Of a stretch of DNA of 64,000 bases, positions 42,586 to 50,914 are shown piece after piece; within the stretch, counting starts at the first letter, position 1; each line of letters starts with the position of its first letter. The DNA is from Streptomyces tauricus. GTDB taxonomy: Bacteria > Actinomycetota > Actinomycetes > Streptomycetales > Streptomycetaceae. Made by a program: the position numbers and the translations under genes. The notes beneath the pieces were generated by a model. The model did not search any database. It worked only from the letters and a program-made list of their open reading frames with translations, and was not told the DNA's origin. The DNA lies in assembly GCF_014650955.1 (NCBI RefSeq), contig NZ_BMVY01000003.1, positions 248,001 through 312,000 of the forward strand, read 5' to 3'.

Positions 42586-43399
42586 ACGCGTCTCCCTCGT
42601 GCCTGGTGTGCCTGGTGTGTCCGGTGCGATCGGCGTGCCCGGCGTGCTCGGTGTGCCCGGCGTTGTCGCCGGGGCCGGTGTGCTCGCTGGGTCCGGCAGG
42701 TCCGGCAGCTCCGGCAGCTCCGGCAGGTCCCGCCTCCGGTCGTGGCTCGACGCGGTAGCCGACGCCCGGCACGGTGGTGATGATCCAGGGTTCGCCGAGC
42801 CGTTTGCGCAGGGCCGAGACGGTGATGCGCACGGCGTTGGTGAACGGGTCGGCGTTCTCGTCCCACGCGCGCTCCAGCAGCGCCTCGGCGCTGACGACAC
42901 CGCCCTCGGCGGCGACGAGGACCTCCAGCACGGCGAACTGCTTCCTGGTCAGCGCGACATAGCGGCCGTCGCGATAGACCTCGCGGCGGAACGGGTCCAG
43001 CCGCAGACCCGCGATCTCCCGCACGGGCGGCCTGCTGTGGGCGCGCCTGCGGTCGAGAGCCCGGAGCCTGAGGACCAGCTCCTGGAGGTCGAACGGCTTC
43101 GTGAGGTAGTCGTCGGCGCCCAGCTCGAACCCGGTGGCCTTGTCGTCGAGGCGGTCGGCGGCGGTGAGCATCAGGATCGGCATGCCGCTGCCGGAGGCGA
43201 CGATGCCCTTGGCGATCTCGTCCCCCGACGGCCCGGGAATGTCGCGGTCGAGGACGGCGATGTCGTACGCGTTGACGCCCAGCAGCTCCAGCGCGGTGTC
43301 GCCGTCGCCCGCGATGTCCGCCGCGATCGCCTCCAGACGCAGGCCGTCGCGGATGGCTTCCGCCAGATAGGGCTCGTCCTCGACGATCAGCACACGCAT
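42578..43399 (-). CDS. VanR-like OmpR/PhoB-family response regulator with repetitive tail
   Basis: 273 residues. Receiver domain with phosphoacceptor D51 (VLDRDIPGPSGDE), K101 in YLTKPF, and a winged-helix DNA-binding domain (about 125-217) ending in PGVGYRVEPR. Normal family members stop here; this one has about 53 more residues of low complexity (GPAGAAGAAGPAGPSEHTGP, then His/Gly/Thr repeats). It probably controls itself and the divergent vanY-like operon. Confidence 0.9.
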   Translation of the reverse strand: MRVLIVEDEPYLAEAIRDGLRLEAIAADIAGDGDTALELLGVNAYDIAVLDRDIPGPSGDEIAKGIVASGSGMPILMLTAADRLDDKATGFELGADDYLTKPFDLQELVLRLRALDRRRAHSRPPVREIAGLRLDPFRREVYRDGRYVALTRKQFAVLEVLVAAEGGVVSAEALLERAWDENADPFTNAVRITVSALRKRLGEPWIITTVPGVGYRVEPRPEAGPAGAAGAAGPAGPSEHTGPGDNAGHTEHAGHADRTGHTRHTRHEGDACG

Positions 43400-43431
43400 A
43401 CGCCCGAGGCTACGAGCCGACGCCTATCGTC

Positions 43432-43457
43432 CGCGTATCGAAAACCGGATACACGCG
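43432..43457. promoter_or_regulatory. Imperfect inverted repeat in the divergent vanR/vanY-like region
   Basis: CGCGTATC (43432-43439) and GATACACGCG (43448-43457) separated by eight bases in the 87-base gap between the regulator and vanY-like genes. Candidate binding site; no confident promoter boxes. Confidence 0.4.
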
Positions 43458-43486
43458 GGCAACACCGCGCCGCCTTGACTGGCGCC

Positions 43487-44128
43487 ATGACTCGAAACCC
43501 GCCACCCGCGCGATTACCGGCCGGCCGGATCCGCCGGATCCGCTGGCTCCTTCTCGCCGTCGCGGCAGCCGTTCTGACCGGCGTCCTGGCGGGCGTGATG
43601 GCGATCGCCCTCGCCGTCGGCCCGCAGCTGTCGACGTCCTGGTTGTCGTCGAAGCACTCGTCGAAGTCGTCGCTCTCCGCGGCCGACGGTGTCGTCCCCG
43701 AGGGCGTGACCGTCCTCGACGACACGTACGAGGCCGTGACACGGCTGGATCCGGCTCTGCTCGACGCCCTGCGCCGGGCCGCGACGGCCGCCGCGGCCGA
43801 CGGGGTCGAGTTCTACGTCAACAGCGGCTGGCGTTCCCCGGAGTACCAGAACCAGCTCCTGCGCGAGGCGGTCGCCGCGCACGGGTCCGAGGACGAGGCC
43901 GCCCGCTGGGTGGCCACCGCGGCGACGTCCCCGCACGTGTCGGGGGACGCCGCCGACATCGGCCACTCCGACGCGGCGCAGTGGCTGGCCGAGCACGGCG
44001 CCGAGCACGGGCTGTGCCGGATCTACCGGAACGAGCCCTGGCACTTCGAACTGCGGACCCAGGCGATCGGGCACCGGTGCCCGGACATGTACGCCAACCC
44101 CACCGAGGACCCGAGGATGCGGCAGTGA
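43487..44128 (+). CDS. VanY-like D-alanyl-D-alanine carboxypeptidase (peptidase M15)
   Basis: 213 residues. One membrane anchor (about 20-44), then an M15 zinc peptidase: zinc ligands H150 and D157 in SPHVSGDAADIG and H186 in EPWHFE, catalytic E183. It would trim D-Ala from peptidoglycan stems outside the cell. Codon 10 is TTA (43514-43516), a rare codon read by the bldA tRNA. The stop overlaps the VanJ-like start (GTGA). Confidence 0.9.
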   Translation: MTRNPPPARLPAGRIRRIRWLLLAVAAAVLTGVLAGVMAIALAVGPQLSTSWLSSKHSSKSSLSAADGVVPEGVTVLDDTYEAVTRLDPALLDALRRAATAAAADGVEFYVNSGWRSPEYQNQLLREAVAAHGSEDEAARWVATAATSPHVSGDAADIGHSDAAQWLAEHGAEHGLCRIYRNEPWHFELRTQAIGHRCPDMYANPTEDPRMRQ

Positions 44129-45357
44129 CGACCGACAGCGAGCGGGAACGGACGATGACGCGGGCCGACGCGGACGACGCGACTGATATGGCCGACGCGA
44201 CTGATATGGCGGACGCGACTGACATGGCCGACGCGGCCGACACGGCTGGTGCGACCGGTACGACGGGTGCGGCCTACACGGCGGGCGTGACCGTCACGGC
44301 CTGCGCGACAGCTGTGGCCGAAAGTCGCCGTCACATCCCCCGCACCGTCCGCCGCGCCATCCCCCGAGCCGTCCGCGCCGGTCTGCGGCCGGACCCCTGG
44401 AAGCGCGGCCCCGTGCTCGCGGCGCTGGCGTTGCTGCTCGGGCTGTCCATGCTGCTGCACGCGCGGATCCCGAACCGGATCGGGAACCTCGGCAGCCTGG
44501 TCGAGACCTTCCTGCCCTGGTTCGGCCTGTTCGTCCCGGTGCTGCTCGCCGGGGCGCTGTGGCGCCGCTCCGTCTCCGCGGTGCTCGCGCTGCTGCTGCC
44601 GGTCACGGTGTGGCTGAATCTCTTCGGCGGGCTGCTCGGCGACAGGTCCCACCCCGGCGGCGACCTCACCGTGGCGAGCCACAACGTCGGCGCCGGCAAC
44701 CCCGACCCGGCCGGTACCGCCCGCGACCTGGCCGCCTCCGGCGCGGACGTGCTGGCGCTGGAGGAACTGACGCCGCAGGACCGGGGCACGTACGAGAAGG
44801 GGCTGGCGAAGGCCTACCCGCACCACGCGGTACTGGGCACGGTCGGGGTGTGGAGCAGGCTGCCGCTGTCGGACACCCGGCCGGTCGACATCAGGACGGA
44901 CGTCGGACCGCTGGCGAAGACCAAGCCGGCCGACGTCACGCTGGCCGACAACCGGGCGCTGCGCACCACGGTCGCCACGGACCGCGGGCCGCTCGCGGTG
45001 TACGTGGCCCACCTGGGATCGGCCCGGGTGAATCCCAGGGCGGGCTTCTGGACGGACTCGCGGGACAGGAACGCGCAGGCGCTGGGTGAGGCCGTCGCCG
45101 CCGAGCGGAACGAGCGGGTGGTGCTGCTCGGCGATCTGAACGGCACCATGGACGACCGCGCGTTCGACGGCCTCACGTCGCGGCTGCGTTCGGTCCAGGA
45201 CGCGGCCGGGGACGGCTTCGGCTTCACCTGGCCCGCGAAGTTCCCGGTGGCGCGGATCGACCAGATACTGGTCCGCGGCGTGGAGCCGAGGAGCGCGCGC
45301 ACGCTGCCCGCCACCGGCAGCGACCACCTGCCGGTGACCGCCGCGATCGACTGGTGA
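44125..45357 (+). CDS. VanJ/StaP-like membrane EEP-family phosphatase
   Basis: 410 residues. A low-complexity cytoplasmic N-terminus with three DATDMA repeats (about 19-36), three membrane helices (about 96-114, 128-146, 150-170) and an outer endonuclease/exonuclease/phosphatase domain (from about 181) with ASHNVGAGN, LALEELTPQD, LLGDLNGTMDD and SDHLPV. This is the layout of VanJ, a teicoplanin-resistance protein proposed to act on undecaprenyl pyrophosphate. GTG start overlaps the vanY-like stop, so it is co-translated. Confidence 0.85.
   Translation: MTTDSERERTMTRADADDATDMADATDMADATDMADAADTAGATGTTGAAYTAGVTVTACATAVAESRRHIPRTVRRAIPRAVRAGLRPDPWKRGPVLAALALLLGLSMLLHARIPNRIGNLGSLVETFLPWFGLFVPVLLAGALWRRSVSAVLALLLPVTVWLNLFGGLLGDRSHPGGDLTVASHNVGAGNPDPAGTARDLAASGADVLALEELTPQDRGTYEKGLAKAYPHHAVLGTVGVWSRLPLSDTRPVDIRTDVGPLAKTKPADVTLADNRALRTTVATDRGPLAVYVAHLGSARVNPRAGFWTDSRDRNAQALGEAVAAERNERVVLLGDLNGTMDDRAFDGLTSRLRSVQDAAGDGFGFTWPAKFPVARIDQILVRGVEPRSARTLPATGSDHLPVTAAIDW
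44181..44234 (+). repeat. 18-bp coding tandem repeat in the VanJ-like gene
   Basis: Three units of GACTGATATGGCCGACGC (starting 44181, 44199, 44217; one or two changes each), coding for (A)TDMAD repeats. Confidence 0.85.
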
Positions 45358-45427
45358 GCCGACTGCTGAACCAACCGGTGAACCCACGGCCGCCGGACGT
45401 CAACGGCAACTTCTTTTGTCGGAAGCA

Positions 45428-45456
45428 TTGACGAAACACAGAGGCGCTTCTAGCTT
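45428..45456 (+). promoter_or_regulatory. Sigma70-type (HrdB-like) promoter before the GntR gene
   Basis: TTGACG (45428-45433), 17-base spacer, TAGCTT (45451-45456), about 120 bases upstream of the GntR start. Best promoter match in the window. Confidence 0.6.
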
Positions 45457-45492
45457 CATCGCGTCGTACTTCGTACGTCATATATGAGACGC

Positions 45493-45516
45493 GATACGCG
45501 AGATCAGATACGCGAG
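45493..45516. promoter_or_regulatory. Direct repeat, possible GntR operator
   Basis: Two copies of GATACGCGAG (45493-45502, 45507-45516) just downstream of the promoter start region, next to CATATATG (about 45478-45485). Position fits autoregulation by the GntR protein; not proven. Confidence 0.45.
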
Positions 45517-45575
45517 CCCTCTTTCCCCGGGGAGACCTGGGGAGCCTGAGGGCTCCGTGCCACCGAGAGGCGAGC

Positions 45576-46232
45576 ATGACCTCTGTGCCCATGCCGATCC
45601 CCTCCCGCACGCAGTTCGTGCAGGAAGGGATCAAACACCGCATCCTCACCGGGCAGTTGACCCCGGGGCAGGCCCTGGTCGAGACCGAACTGGCCGCGCA
45701 GTTCGGGGTGTCCAAGACCCCGGTGCGCGAGGCGCTCAAGACCCTGGCCGGCACCGGGCTCGTGGTGATGAACCAGTACAAGGGCGTCACGGTGCGCATG
45801 GTGGACGCGGACATGGCGCGCGAGGTGTACGACGTGCGGCTGCTGCTCGAACCGGAGGCCCTGCGGCGCTCCGTCCTGCGCGGCACCTCCCTCGACACGG
45901 CGCGCGAGGCGCTGGAGCGCGCCGACGCCGCCACCGACACCGCCCAGCGGTCCCTCGCCAACCGCGAGTTCCACCGCTCCCTGTACGTCCGCTGCGGCAA
46001 TCCGCTGCTCGGCCGGATGCTCGACGAGGTCCGGGACCAGGCCGCCCTGGTCTCCGCGGTCGCCTGGGCCGCCGACCCGTCCTGGGAGCGCGAGGCCACC
46101 GAGCACCGGGAGATCCTGCGGCTCGCCCTCGAAGGCGACTCGGACGGCGCGGCACGCGCCCTGCACTCGCACATCGCCTCGTTCGTGCAACGGGCCTTCC
46201 CCGAGGCCCAGGGAAAGGGTGAGCAGGAATGA
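45576..46232 (+). CDS. GntR/FadR-family regulator (FCD domain)
   Basis: 218 residues. Winged helix (about 10-75; GIKHRILTGQLTPGQALVETELAAQFGVSKTPVREAL) and FCD effector domain (about 82-210) with metal-binding-type residues in NREFHRSL and EHREILRLAL...HIASF. FCD regulators commonly sense sugar acids. First gene of a three-gene operon with a DHDPS-family enzyme and a sugar-acid dehydratase (overlaps at 46229 and 47143), so it likely controls aldonate breakdown. Confidence 0.9.
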   Translation: MTSVPMPIPSRTQFVQEGIKHRILTGQLTPGQALVETELAAQFGVSKTPVREALKTLAGTGLVVMNQYKGVTVRMVDADMAREVYDVRLLLEPEALRRSVLRGTSLDTAREALERADAATDTAQRSLANREFHRSLYVRCGNPLLGRMLDEVRDQAALVSAVAWAADPSWEREATEHREILRLALEGDSDGAARALHSHIASFVQRAFPEAQGKGEQE

Positions 46233-47146
46233 CCGCGACCACGACCACGTTCGAGGCCCAACGGGCCGCCCTCGCCGACGTGGTGGCGATCCCCGTGACC
46301 CCCTTCGCCGAGGACGGCTCCATCGACCAGGACACGCACCGCGCGCTGCTGCGCCGGGCGCTCGACGGCGGCGTCCGCATCGTCACGCCGAACGGCAACA
46401 CCGGCGAGTTCTACGCTCTCAGCCCTGAAGAGCGGCGCCTGGTCACGGAGTTGACCGTCGACGAGGCGCGGGGGAGGGCCACCGTCCTGGTCGGGGTCGG
46501 ACACGACCTGCCGACCGCCGTCGCCTCCGCCCGCCACGCCCGGCAGCTCGGTGCCGAGATGGTGATGGTCCATCAGCCCGTGCACCCGTACGTGTCGGAG
46601 GGCGGCTGGGTCGACTACCACCGGGCGATCGCGGAGGCCGTCCCCGAACTGGGCGTGGTCCCCTACATCCGCAACCCGGTGCTGGCCGGCGCCCGGCTCG
46701 CCGAACTGGCCGACGCCTGCCCGAACGTGATCGGCGTGAAGTACGCCGTGCCGGACGCGGCCCGCTTCGCCGCGTTCGCCCGGGACGCGGGGCTGGAGCG
46801 CTTCGTGTGGGTGGCCGGGCTCGCGGAGCCGTACGCGCCCTCGTACTTCTCGGCGGGCGCGACCGGCTTCACCTCCGGGCTCGTGAACGTCGCCCCGGCC
46901 GTCTCGCTGAACATGATCGAGGCGCTGCGCTCCGGCGACTACGCGGGCGCCATGAAGGTCTGGGAGCAGATCCGCCGCTTCGAGGAACTGCGCGGGGCCA
47001 ACGGCTCCGCCAACAACGTGACGGTCGTGAAGGAGGCCCTGGCCTCGCTCGGCCTGTGCCGCCGGGACGTCCGCCCGCCGAGCAGGCAGCTTCCCGAGTC
47101 CGAACGAGCCGAGGTCGCCGCCATCGCCGGGGGGTGGTCCATATGA
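46229..47146 (+). CDS. DHDPS/NAL-family aldolase or dehydratase for sugar acids
   Basis: 305 residues, DapA-like barrel. Features: VAIPVTPFAEDGSID, TPNGNTGEFYALSPEER (substrate loop), YIRNP, and the Schiff-base lysine K171 in IGVKYAVPDA. It is closer to 2-keto-3-deoxy sugar-acid aldolases/dehydratases than to lysine-pathway DapA. Lies between the GntR gene and an IlvD/Edd dehydratase with overlaps on both sides, so it most likely processes the 2-keto-3-deoxy product of that dehydratase. Confidence 0.85.
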   Translation: MTATTTTFEAQRAALADVVAIPVTPFAEDGSIDQDTHRALLRRALDGGVRIVTPNGNTGEFYALSPEERRLVTELTVDEARGRATVLVGVGHDLPTAVASARHARQLGAEMVMVHQPVHPYVSEGGWVDYHRAIAEAVPELGVVPYIRNPVLAGARLAELADACPNVIGVKYAVPDAARFAAFARDAGLERFVWVAGLAEPYAPSYFSAGATGFTSGLVNVAPAVSLNMIEALRSGDYAGAMKVWEQIRRFEELRGANGSANNVTVVKEALASLGLCRRDVRPPSRQLPESERAEVAAIAGGWSI

Positions 47147-48906
47147 CCGACGTCAGCCCATCGACGTCCGGGGACGGACAACGCCCCGCCGCGGAGCGGC
47201 AGTTGCGCAGTCACCAGTGGTACGGCACCGAGGGCCTGCGCTCCTTCAGCCACCGGGCCCGCACCCGGCAGCTCGGCTACCTCCCCGAGGAGCACCTCGG
47301 CAAGCCGGTCATCGCGATCCTGAACACCTGGTCCGACATCAACCCCTGCCACGTCCATCTGCGGGACCGCGCCCAGGCGGTCAAGCGGGGTGTGTGGCAG
47401 GCCGGCGGCTTCCCCCTCGAATTCCCGGTGTCGACGCTCAGTGAGACCTTCCAGAAGCCGACCCCGATGCTCTACCGCAACATGCTCGCGATGGAGACCG
47501 AGGAACTGCTGAGGTCGTACCCGGTGGACGGGGCCGTCCTGATGGGCGGCTGCGACAAGTCCACGCCCGCCCTGCTGATGGGCGCCGCGTCCGTGGACCT
47601 GCCGACCGTGTTCGTGCCTGCCGGGCCCATGCTGCCGGGTCACTGGCGCAACGAGATCCTCGGCTCCGGCACCGACATGTGGAAGTACTGGGACGACAAG
47701 CGCGCCGGGCTCATCGGCGACTGCGAGATGACCGAACTGGAGAGCGGTCTGGCGCGCTCGCCCGGTCACTGCATGACCATGGGGACGGCGTCCACGCTCA
47801 CCGCGGCCGCCGAGGCGCTCGGGGTCACCGTGCCCGGTGCCTCCAGCATCCCGGCCGTCGACTCGGGGCACGACCGGATGGCCGCCGCCTCGGGGCTCAG
47901 GATCGTCGAACTGGTCCGCAAGGACCGCAAGTTGTCGGACATCCTCACCCAGGAGGCCTTCGAGGACGCCGTGACGACCGTCCTCGGACTCGGCGGCTCC
48001 ACCAACGCCGTGATCCACCTCATCGCCATGGCGGGACGCGCCGGAGCCCGGCTCACCCTCGACGACTTCGACCGCATCGCCCGTACGGTGCCGGTCCTGG
48101 CGAACGTACGGCCCGGCGGCCGTACATACCTGATGGAGGACTTCCACTTCGCCGGCGGACTGCCCGGGTTCCTGTCGCGGATCACCGATCTGCTGCACCT
48201 GGACCGGCCCACCGTCTCGCACGACAGCCTGCGCGAACAGCTCGCCACCGCGCAGGTCCACAACGACGAGGTCATCCGCACCCGGGAGAACCCCGTCGCC
48301 GCCGAGGGAGGCGTCGCCGTCCTGCGCGGCAACCTCTGCCCCGACGGCGCGGTCATCAAGCACATCTCCGCCGAGCCGCACCTGCTCAAGCACACCGGCC
48401 CCGCGGTCGTCTTCGACGACTACCGGACCATGCAACGCACCATCAACGACCCGGAGTTGGGCATCACCGCGGACACCGTGCTGGTACTGCGCAACTCCGG
48501 TCCCAAGGGCGGGCCCGGCATGCCCGAGTACGGCATGCTGCCCATCCCCGACCACCTGCTGAAGCAGGGCGTACGGGACATGGTGCGGATCTCCGACGCC
48601 CGCATGAGCGGCACGAGTTACGGCGCCTGTGTGCTGCACGTGGCACCCGAGTCGTACATCGGGGGGCCGCTCGCCCTGGTCCGCACCGGCGACACCATCA
48701 CGCTCGACGTCGAAGCACGCTCCCTCCAACTCAACTTGGACGACGCGGAGTTGGAGCGGCGCCGGGAGCGGTGGACCGCGCCGCCCGAGCGCTACGAGCG
48801 GGGCTACGGCGCGCTCTACAACGACCAGATCACCCAGGCCGACACCGGCTGCGACTTCGCCTTCCTGGCCCGGCCGGGCAAGGTGCCGGACCCGTACGCG
48901 GGCTGA
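47143..48906 (+). CDS. IlvD/Edd-family sugar-acid dehydratase
   Basis: 587 residues. Fe-S ligand cysteines appear in NTWSDINPCHVH, MGGCDKSTPALLMG and SPGHCMTMGTAST; SDARMSGTSYGACVLHVAPES is the C-terminal signature. The N-terminal RSHQWYG and length fit pentonate/hexonate dehydratases (L-arabinonate, D-xylonate, D-galactonate) more than amino-acid-pathway IlvD. Starts at the ATG overlapping the previous stop. With the DHDPS-family gene it forms a non-phosphorylating sugar-acid route; arabinonate is attractive given the GH43 and AbfB proteins nearby, but unproven. Confidence 0.87.
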   Translation: MTDVSPSTSGDGQRPAAERQLRSHQWYGTEGLRSFSHRARTRQLGYLPEEHLGKPVIAILNTWSDINPCHVHLRDRAQAVKRGVWQAGGFPLEFPVSTLSETFQKPTPMLYRNMLAMETEELLRSYPVDGAVLMGGCDKSTPALLMGAASVDLPTVFVPAGPMLPGHWRNEILGSGTDMWKYWDDKRAGLIGDCEMTELESGLARSPGHCMTMGTASTLTAAAEALGVTVPGASSIPAVDSGHDRMAAASGLRIVELVRKDRKLSDILTQEAFEDAVTTVLGLGGSTNAVIHLIAMAGRAGARLTLDDFDRIARTVPVLANVRPGGRTYLMEDFHFAGGLPGFLSRITDLLHLDRPTVSHDSLREQLATAQVHNDEVIRTRENPVAAEGGVAVLRGNLCPDGAVIKHISAEPHLLKHTGPAVVFDDYRTMQRTINDPELGITADTVLVLRNSGPKGGPGMPEYGMLPIPDHLLKQGVRDMVRISDARMSGTSYGACVLHVAPESYIGGPLALVRTGDTITLDVEARSLQLNLDDAELERRRERWTAPPERYERGYGALYNDQITQADTGCDFAFLARPGKVPDPYAG

Positions 48907-48963
48907 CCCGTACCGCCTGAACCGCCTCGCACCTCTCGCGGTCCGGATGCCGCACGCCGTACG

Positions 48964-48977
48964 TGAAAGCGCTTGCC
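48964..48977. promoter_or_regulatory. LacI-type operator upstream of the transporter operon
   Basis: TGAAAGCGCTTGCC, centred on AAGCGCTT, the typical core of Streptomyces LacI/CcpA-like operators, 97 bases before the first permease gene. A second site is at 54654. No LacI-type gene is present in the window. Confidence 0.6.
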
Positions 48978-48994
48978 GTCAAGATCGCGCGCCC

Positions 48995-49048
48995 GTACCA
49001 CCGGCTCGATCCGTACGACCGGCTCGACCCGTACCACCGGCTCGACCC
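48995..49048. repeat. 18-bp tandem repeat in the transporter leader
   Basis: Three units of GTACCACCGGCTCGACCC (starting 48995, 49013, 49031) between the operator and the permease start; non-coding if the ATG at 49074 is used. Confidence 0.82.
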
Positions 49049-49073
49049 GCACACCCGAGAACGGAGAACAGTC

Positions 49074-50012
49074 ATGGCACAAGCCGCAGCCGTGGCGAAG
49101 CAGCCCGCGCCACCGAGGCGGCGCCGTGGCTCGGCGACGCCCCGCAGGCTCCCGTATCTGCTGATCGCCCCCGCGGGACTGCTGATGCTGGGCTTCATCG
49201 CCTACCCGGTGCTCAGCGTCTTCTACTACAGCCTGCAGCACTACAACCCCACCAAGCCGTGGCGCAACGGCTACGCGGGCTTCGACAACTTCACCCGCAT
49301 CTTCACCGAGGACCCGCAGTTCTGGGACACGCTGGTCTTCAGCGCCAAGTGGGTCGTCGTGGAGGTCGGGCTCCAGCTGCTGTTCGGCCTCGCCCTCGCA
49401 CTGATCGTCAACCAGACTTTCGTGGGCCGCTCGCTCGGCCGCGCCATGGTCTTCTCACCCTGGGCCGTCTCCGGCGTGCTCACCTCCGCGATCTGGGTCC
49501 TGCTCTACAACTCCCAGACGGGCATCACCCGTTACCTCGCCGACATGGGCATCGGGGAGTACGGCACCAGCTGGCTCTCCGACACCTCGACGGTCTTCCC
49601 AGCGGCGGTGGTCGCGGACCTCTGGCGCGGCGTCCCCTTCTTCGCCATCCTCATCCTCGCCGACCTCCAGTCCGTGTCGAAGGACCTGTACGAGGCCGCC
49701 GAGGTCGACGGCGCCAGCCGCCTGAGGCAGTTCCTGCACATCACCCTGCCCCACCTCAAGGACGCGATCATCCTCTCCACCCTGCTGCGCGCGGTGTGGG
49801 AGTTCAACAACGTCGACCTGCTCTACACACTCACCGGCGGCGGACCCGCGGGGGAGACGACGACACTCCCGCTGTACATCGCCAACACCAGCGTCGACGC
49901 GCACAACTTCGGCTACGCCTCGGCCCTGACCACCGTCGCGTTCGTGATCCTGCTGTTCTGCTCGATGGTCTATCTGCGGCTGAGCAAGTTCGGAGTGGGT
50001 GGGGACAAGTGA
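49074..50012 (+). CDS. Carbohydrate ABC transporter permease (MalF type)
   Basis: 312 residues, six membrane helices. EAA loop: YEAAEVDGASRLRQFLHITLPHL. The ATG at 49074 has ACGGAGAAC upstream; a longer frame from 48963 would only translate the repeat. Overlaps the next permease gene by four bases. First gene of the pectin-oligomer-type uptake operon; the ATPase is again missing (MsiK elsewhere is likely). Confidence 0.92.
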   Translation: MAQAAAVAKQPAPPRRRRGSATPRRLPYLLIAPAGLLMLGFIAYPVLSVFYYSLQHYNPTKPWRNGYAGFDNFTRIFTEDPQFWDTLVFSAKWVVVEVGLQLLFGLALALIVNQTFVGRSLGRAMVFSPWAVSGVLTSAIWVLLYNSQTGITRYLADMGIGEYGTSWLSDTSTVFPAAVVADLWRGVPFFAILILADLQSVSKDLYEAAEVDGASRLRQFLHITLPHLKDAIILSTLLRAVWEFNNVDLLYTLTGGGPAGETTTLPLYIANTSVDAHNFGYASALTTVAFVILLFCSMVYLRLSKFGVGGDK

Positions 50013-50914
50013 TCACCAAGGACATCGACACCATCACCCCGGCCGAGCGGTCCGCACCGGTGGCCGACGAACCGCCGCAGCGGCCCCGCAAGAATCGGCG
50101 CGCCTGGGACGAGGCCCCGCGCTGGCAGATCTACCTCCCGCTCGGCATCTACCTCGTCTTCACCCTCGTCCCCTTCTACTGGATCCTGCTGTTCGCGCTC
50201 AGGCCGACCGGCTCGACCTCGCTCGTGCCCTGGCCGATGACGTTCGAGCACTTCGACAAGGTGTGGAACGACCGCAGCTTCGGCACGTACTTCGAGAACA
50301 GCGTGTACGTCGGCCTCGCCACGCTCCTCATGACCACGCTGGTCGCGCTGGCCGGCGGCTACGCGCTGGCCCGCTTCGACTTCAAGATCAAGCGCGCGTT
50401 CATGCTGGCGCTGCTCTGCTCGCAGTTCGTACCGGGCGCGCTGCTCCTGGTGCCGCTGTTCCAGATCTTCGCCGAACTCCAGATGATCAACTCGCTGGGC
50501 AGCGTCATCATCGCCGAGACCGTCTTCCAGCTGCCGCTGTCGATGATCCTCATCAGCGGCTTCATCCGGAACGTGCCGTACTCCCTCGAAGAGGCCGCCT
50601 GGGTCGACGGCTGCAACCGCTTCACCGGCTTCCGGGTCGTCGTCCTGCCGCTGCTGAGGCCCGGACTGATCGCGGTCGGCTCCTTCGCCTTCGTGCACTC
50701 CTGGAACCACTTCCTGTTCGCCCTGATGTTCCTCAGCAACCAGGAGAAGCAGACGATCCCCGTCGGCCTCAACAGCCTGATGAGCGCCGACAGCGTCGAC
50801 CTCGGCGCGCTCGCCGCCGGCGGCATCATCGCGGCCGTACCCGTCGTGATCGTCTTCGCCTTCATCCAGAAGTGGCTGATCACGGGCTTCAGCGCCGGGG
50901 CGGTGAAGGGATGA
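50009..50914 (+). CDS. Carbohydrate ABC transporter permease (MalG type)
   Basis: 301 residues, six membrane helices after a charged N-terminus (PPQRPRKNRRAWDEAPRWQ). EAA loop: LEEAAWVDGCNRFTGFRVVVLPLL. GTG start overlaps the first permease gene, and the stop overlaps the oxidoreductase gene. The partner solute-binding protein is encoded 5 kb downstream at 55798. Confidence 0.92.
   Translation: MITKDIDTITPAERSAPVADEPPQRPRKNRRAWDEAPRWQIYLPLGIYLVFTLVPFYWILLFALRPTGSTSLVPWPMTFEHFDKVWNDRSFGTYFENSVYVGLATLLMTTLVALAGGYALARFDFKIKRAFMLALLCSQFVPGALLLVPLFQIFAELQMINSLGSVIIAETVFQLPLSMILISGFIRNVPYSLEEAAWVDGCNRFTGFRVVVLPLLRPGLIAVGSFAFVHSWNHFLFALMFLSNQEKQTIPVGLNSLMSADSVDLGALAAGGIIAAVPVVIVFAFIQKWLITGFSAGAVKG

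Noticed and set aside
48963..49073. Longer N-terminus of the first permease (with DPYHRL repeats)
   Set aside because: It would translate the LacI-type operator and the 18-bp repeats; the ATG at 49074 has the ribosome-binding site and normal family length.
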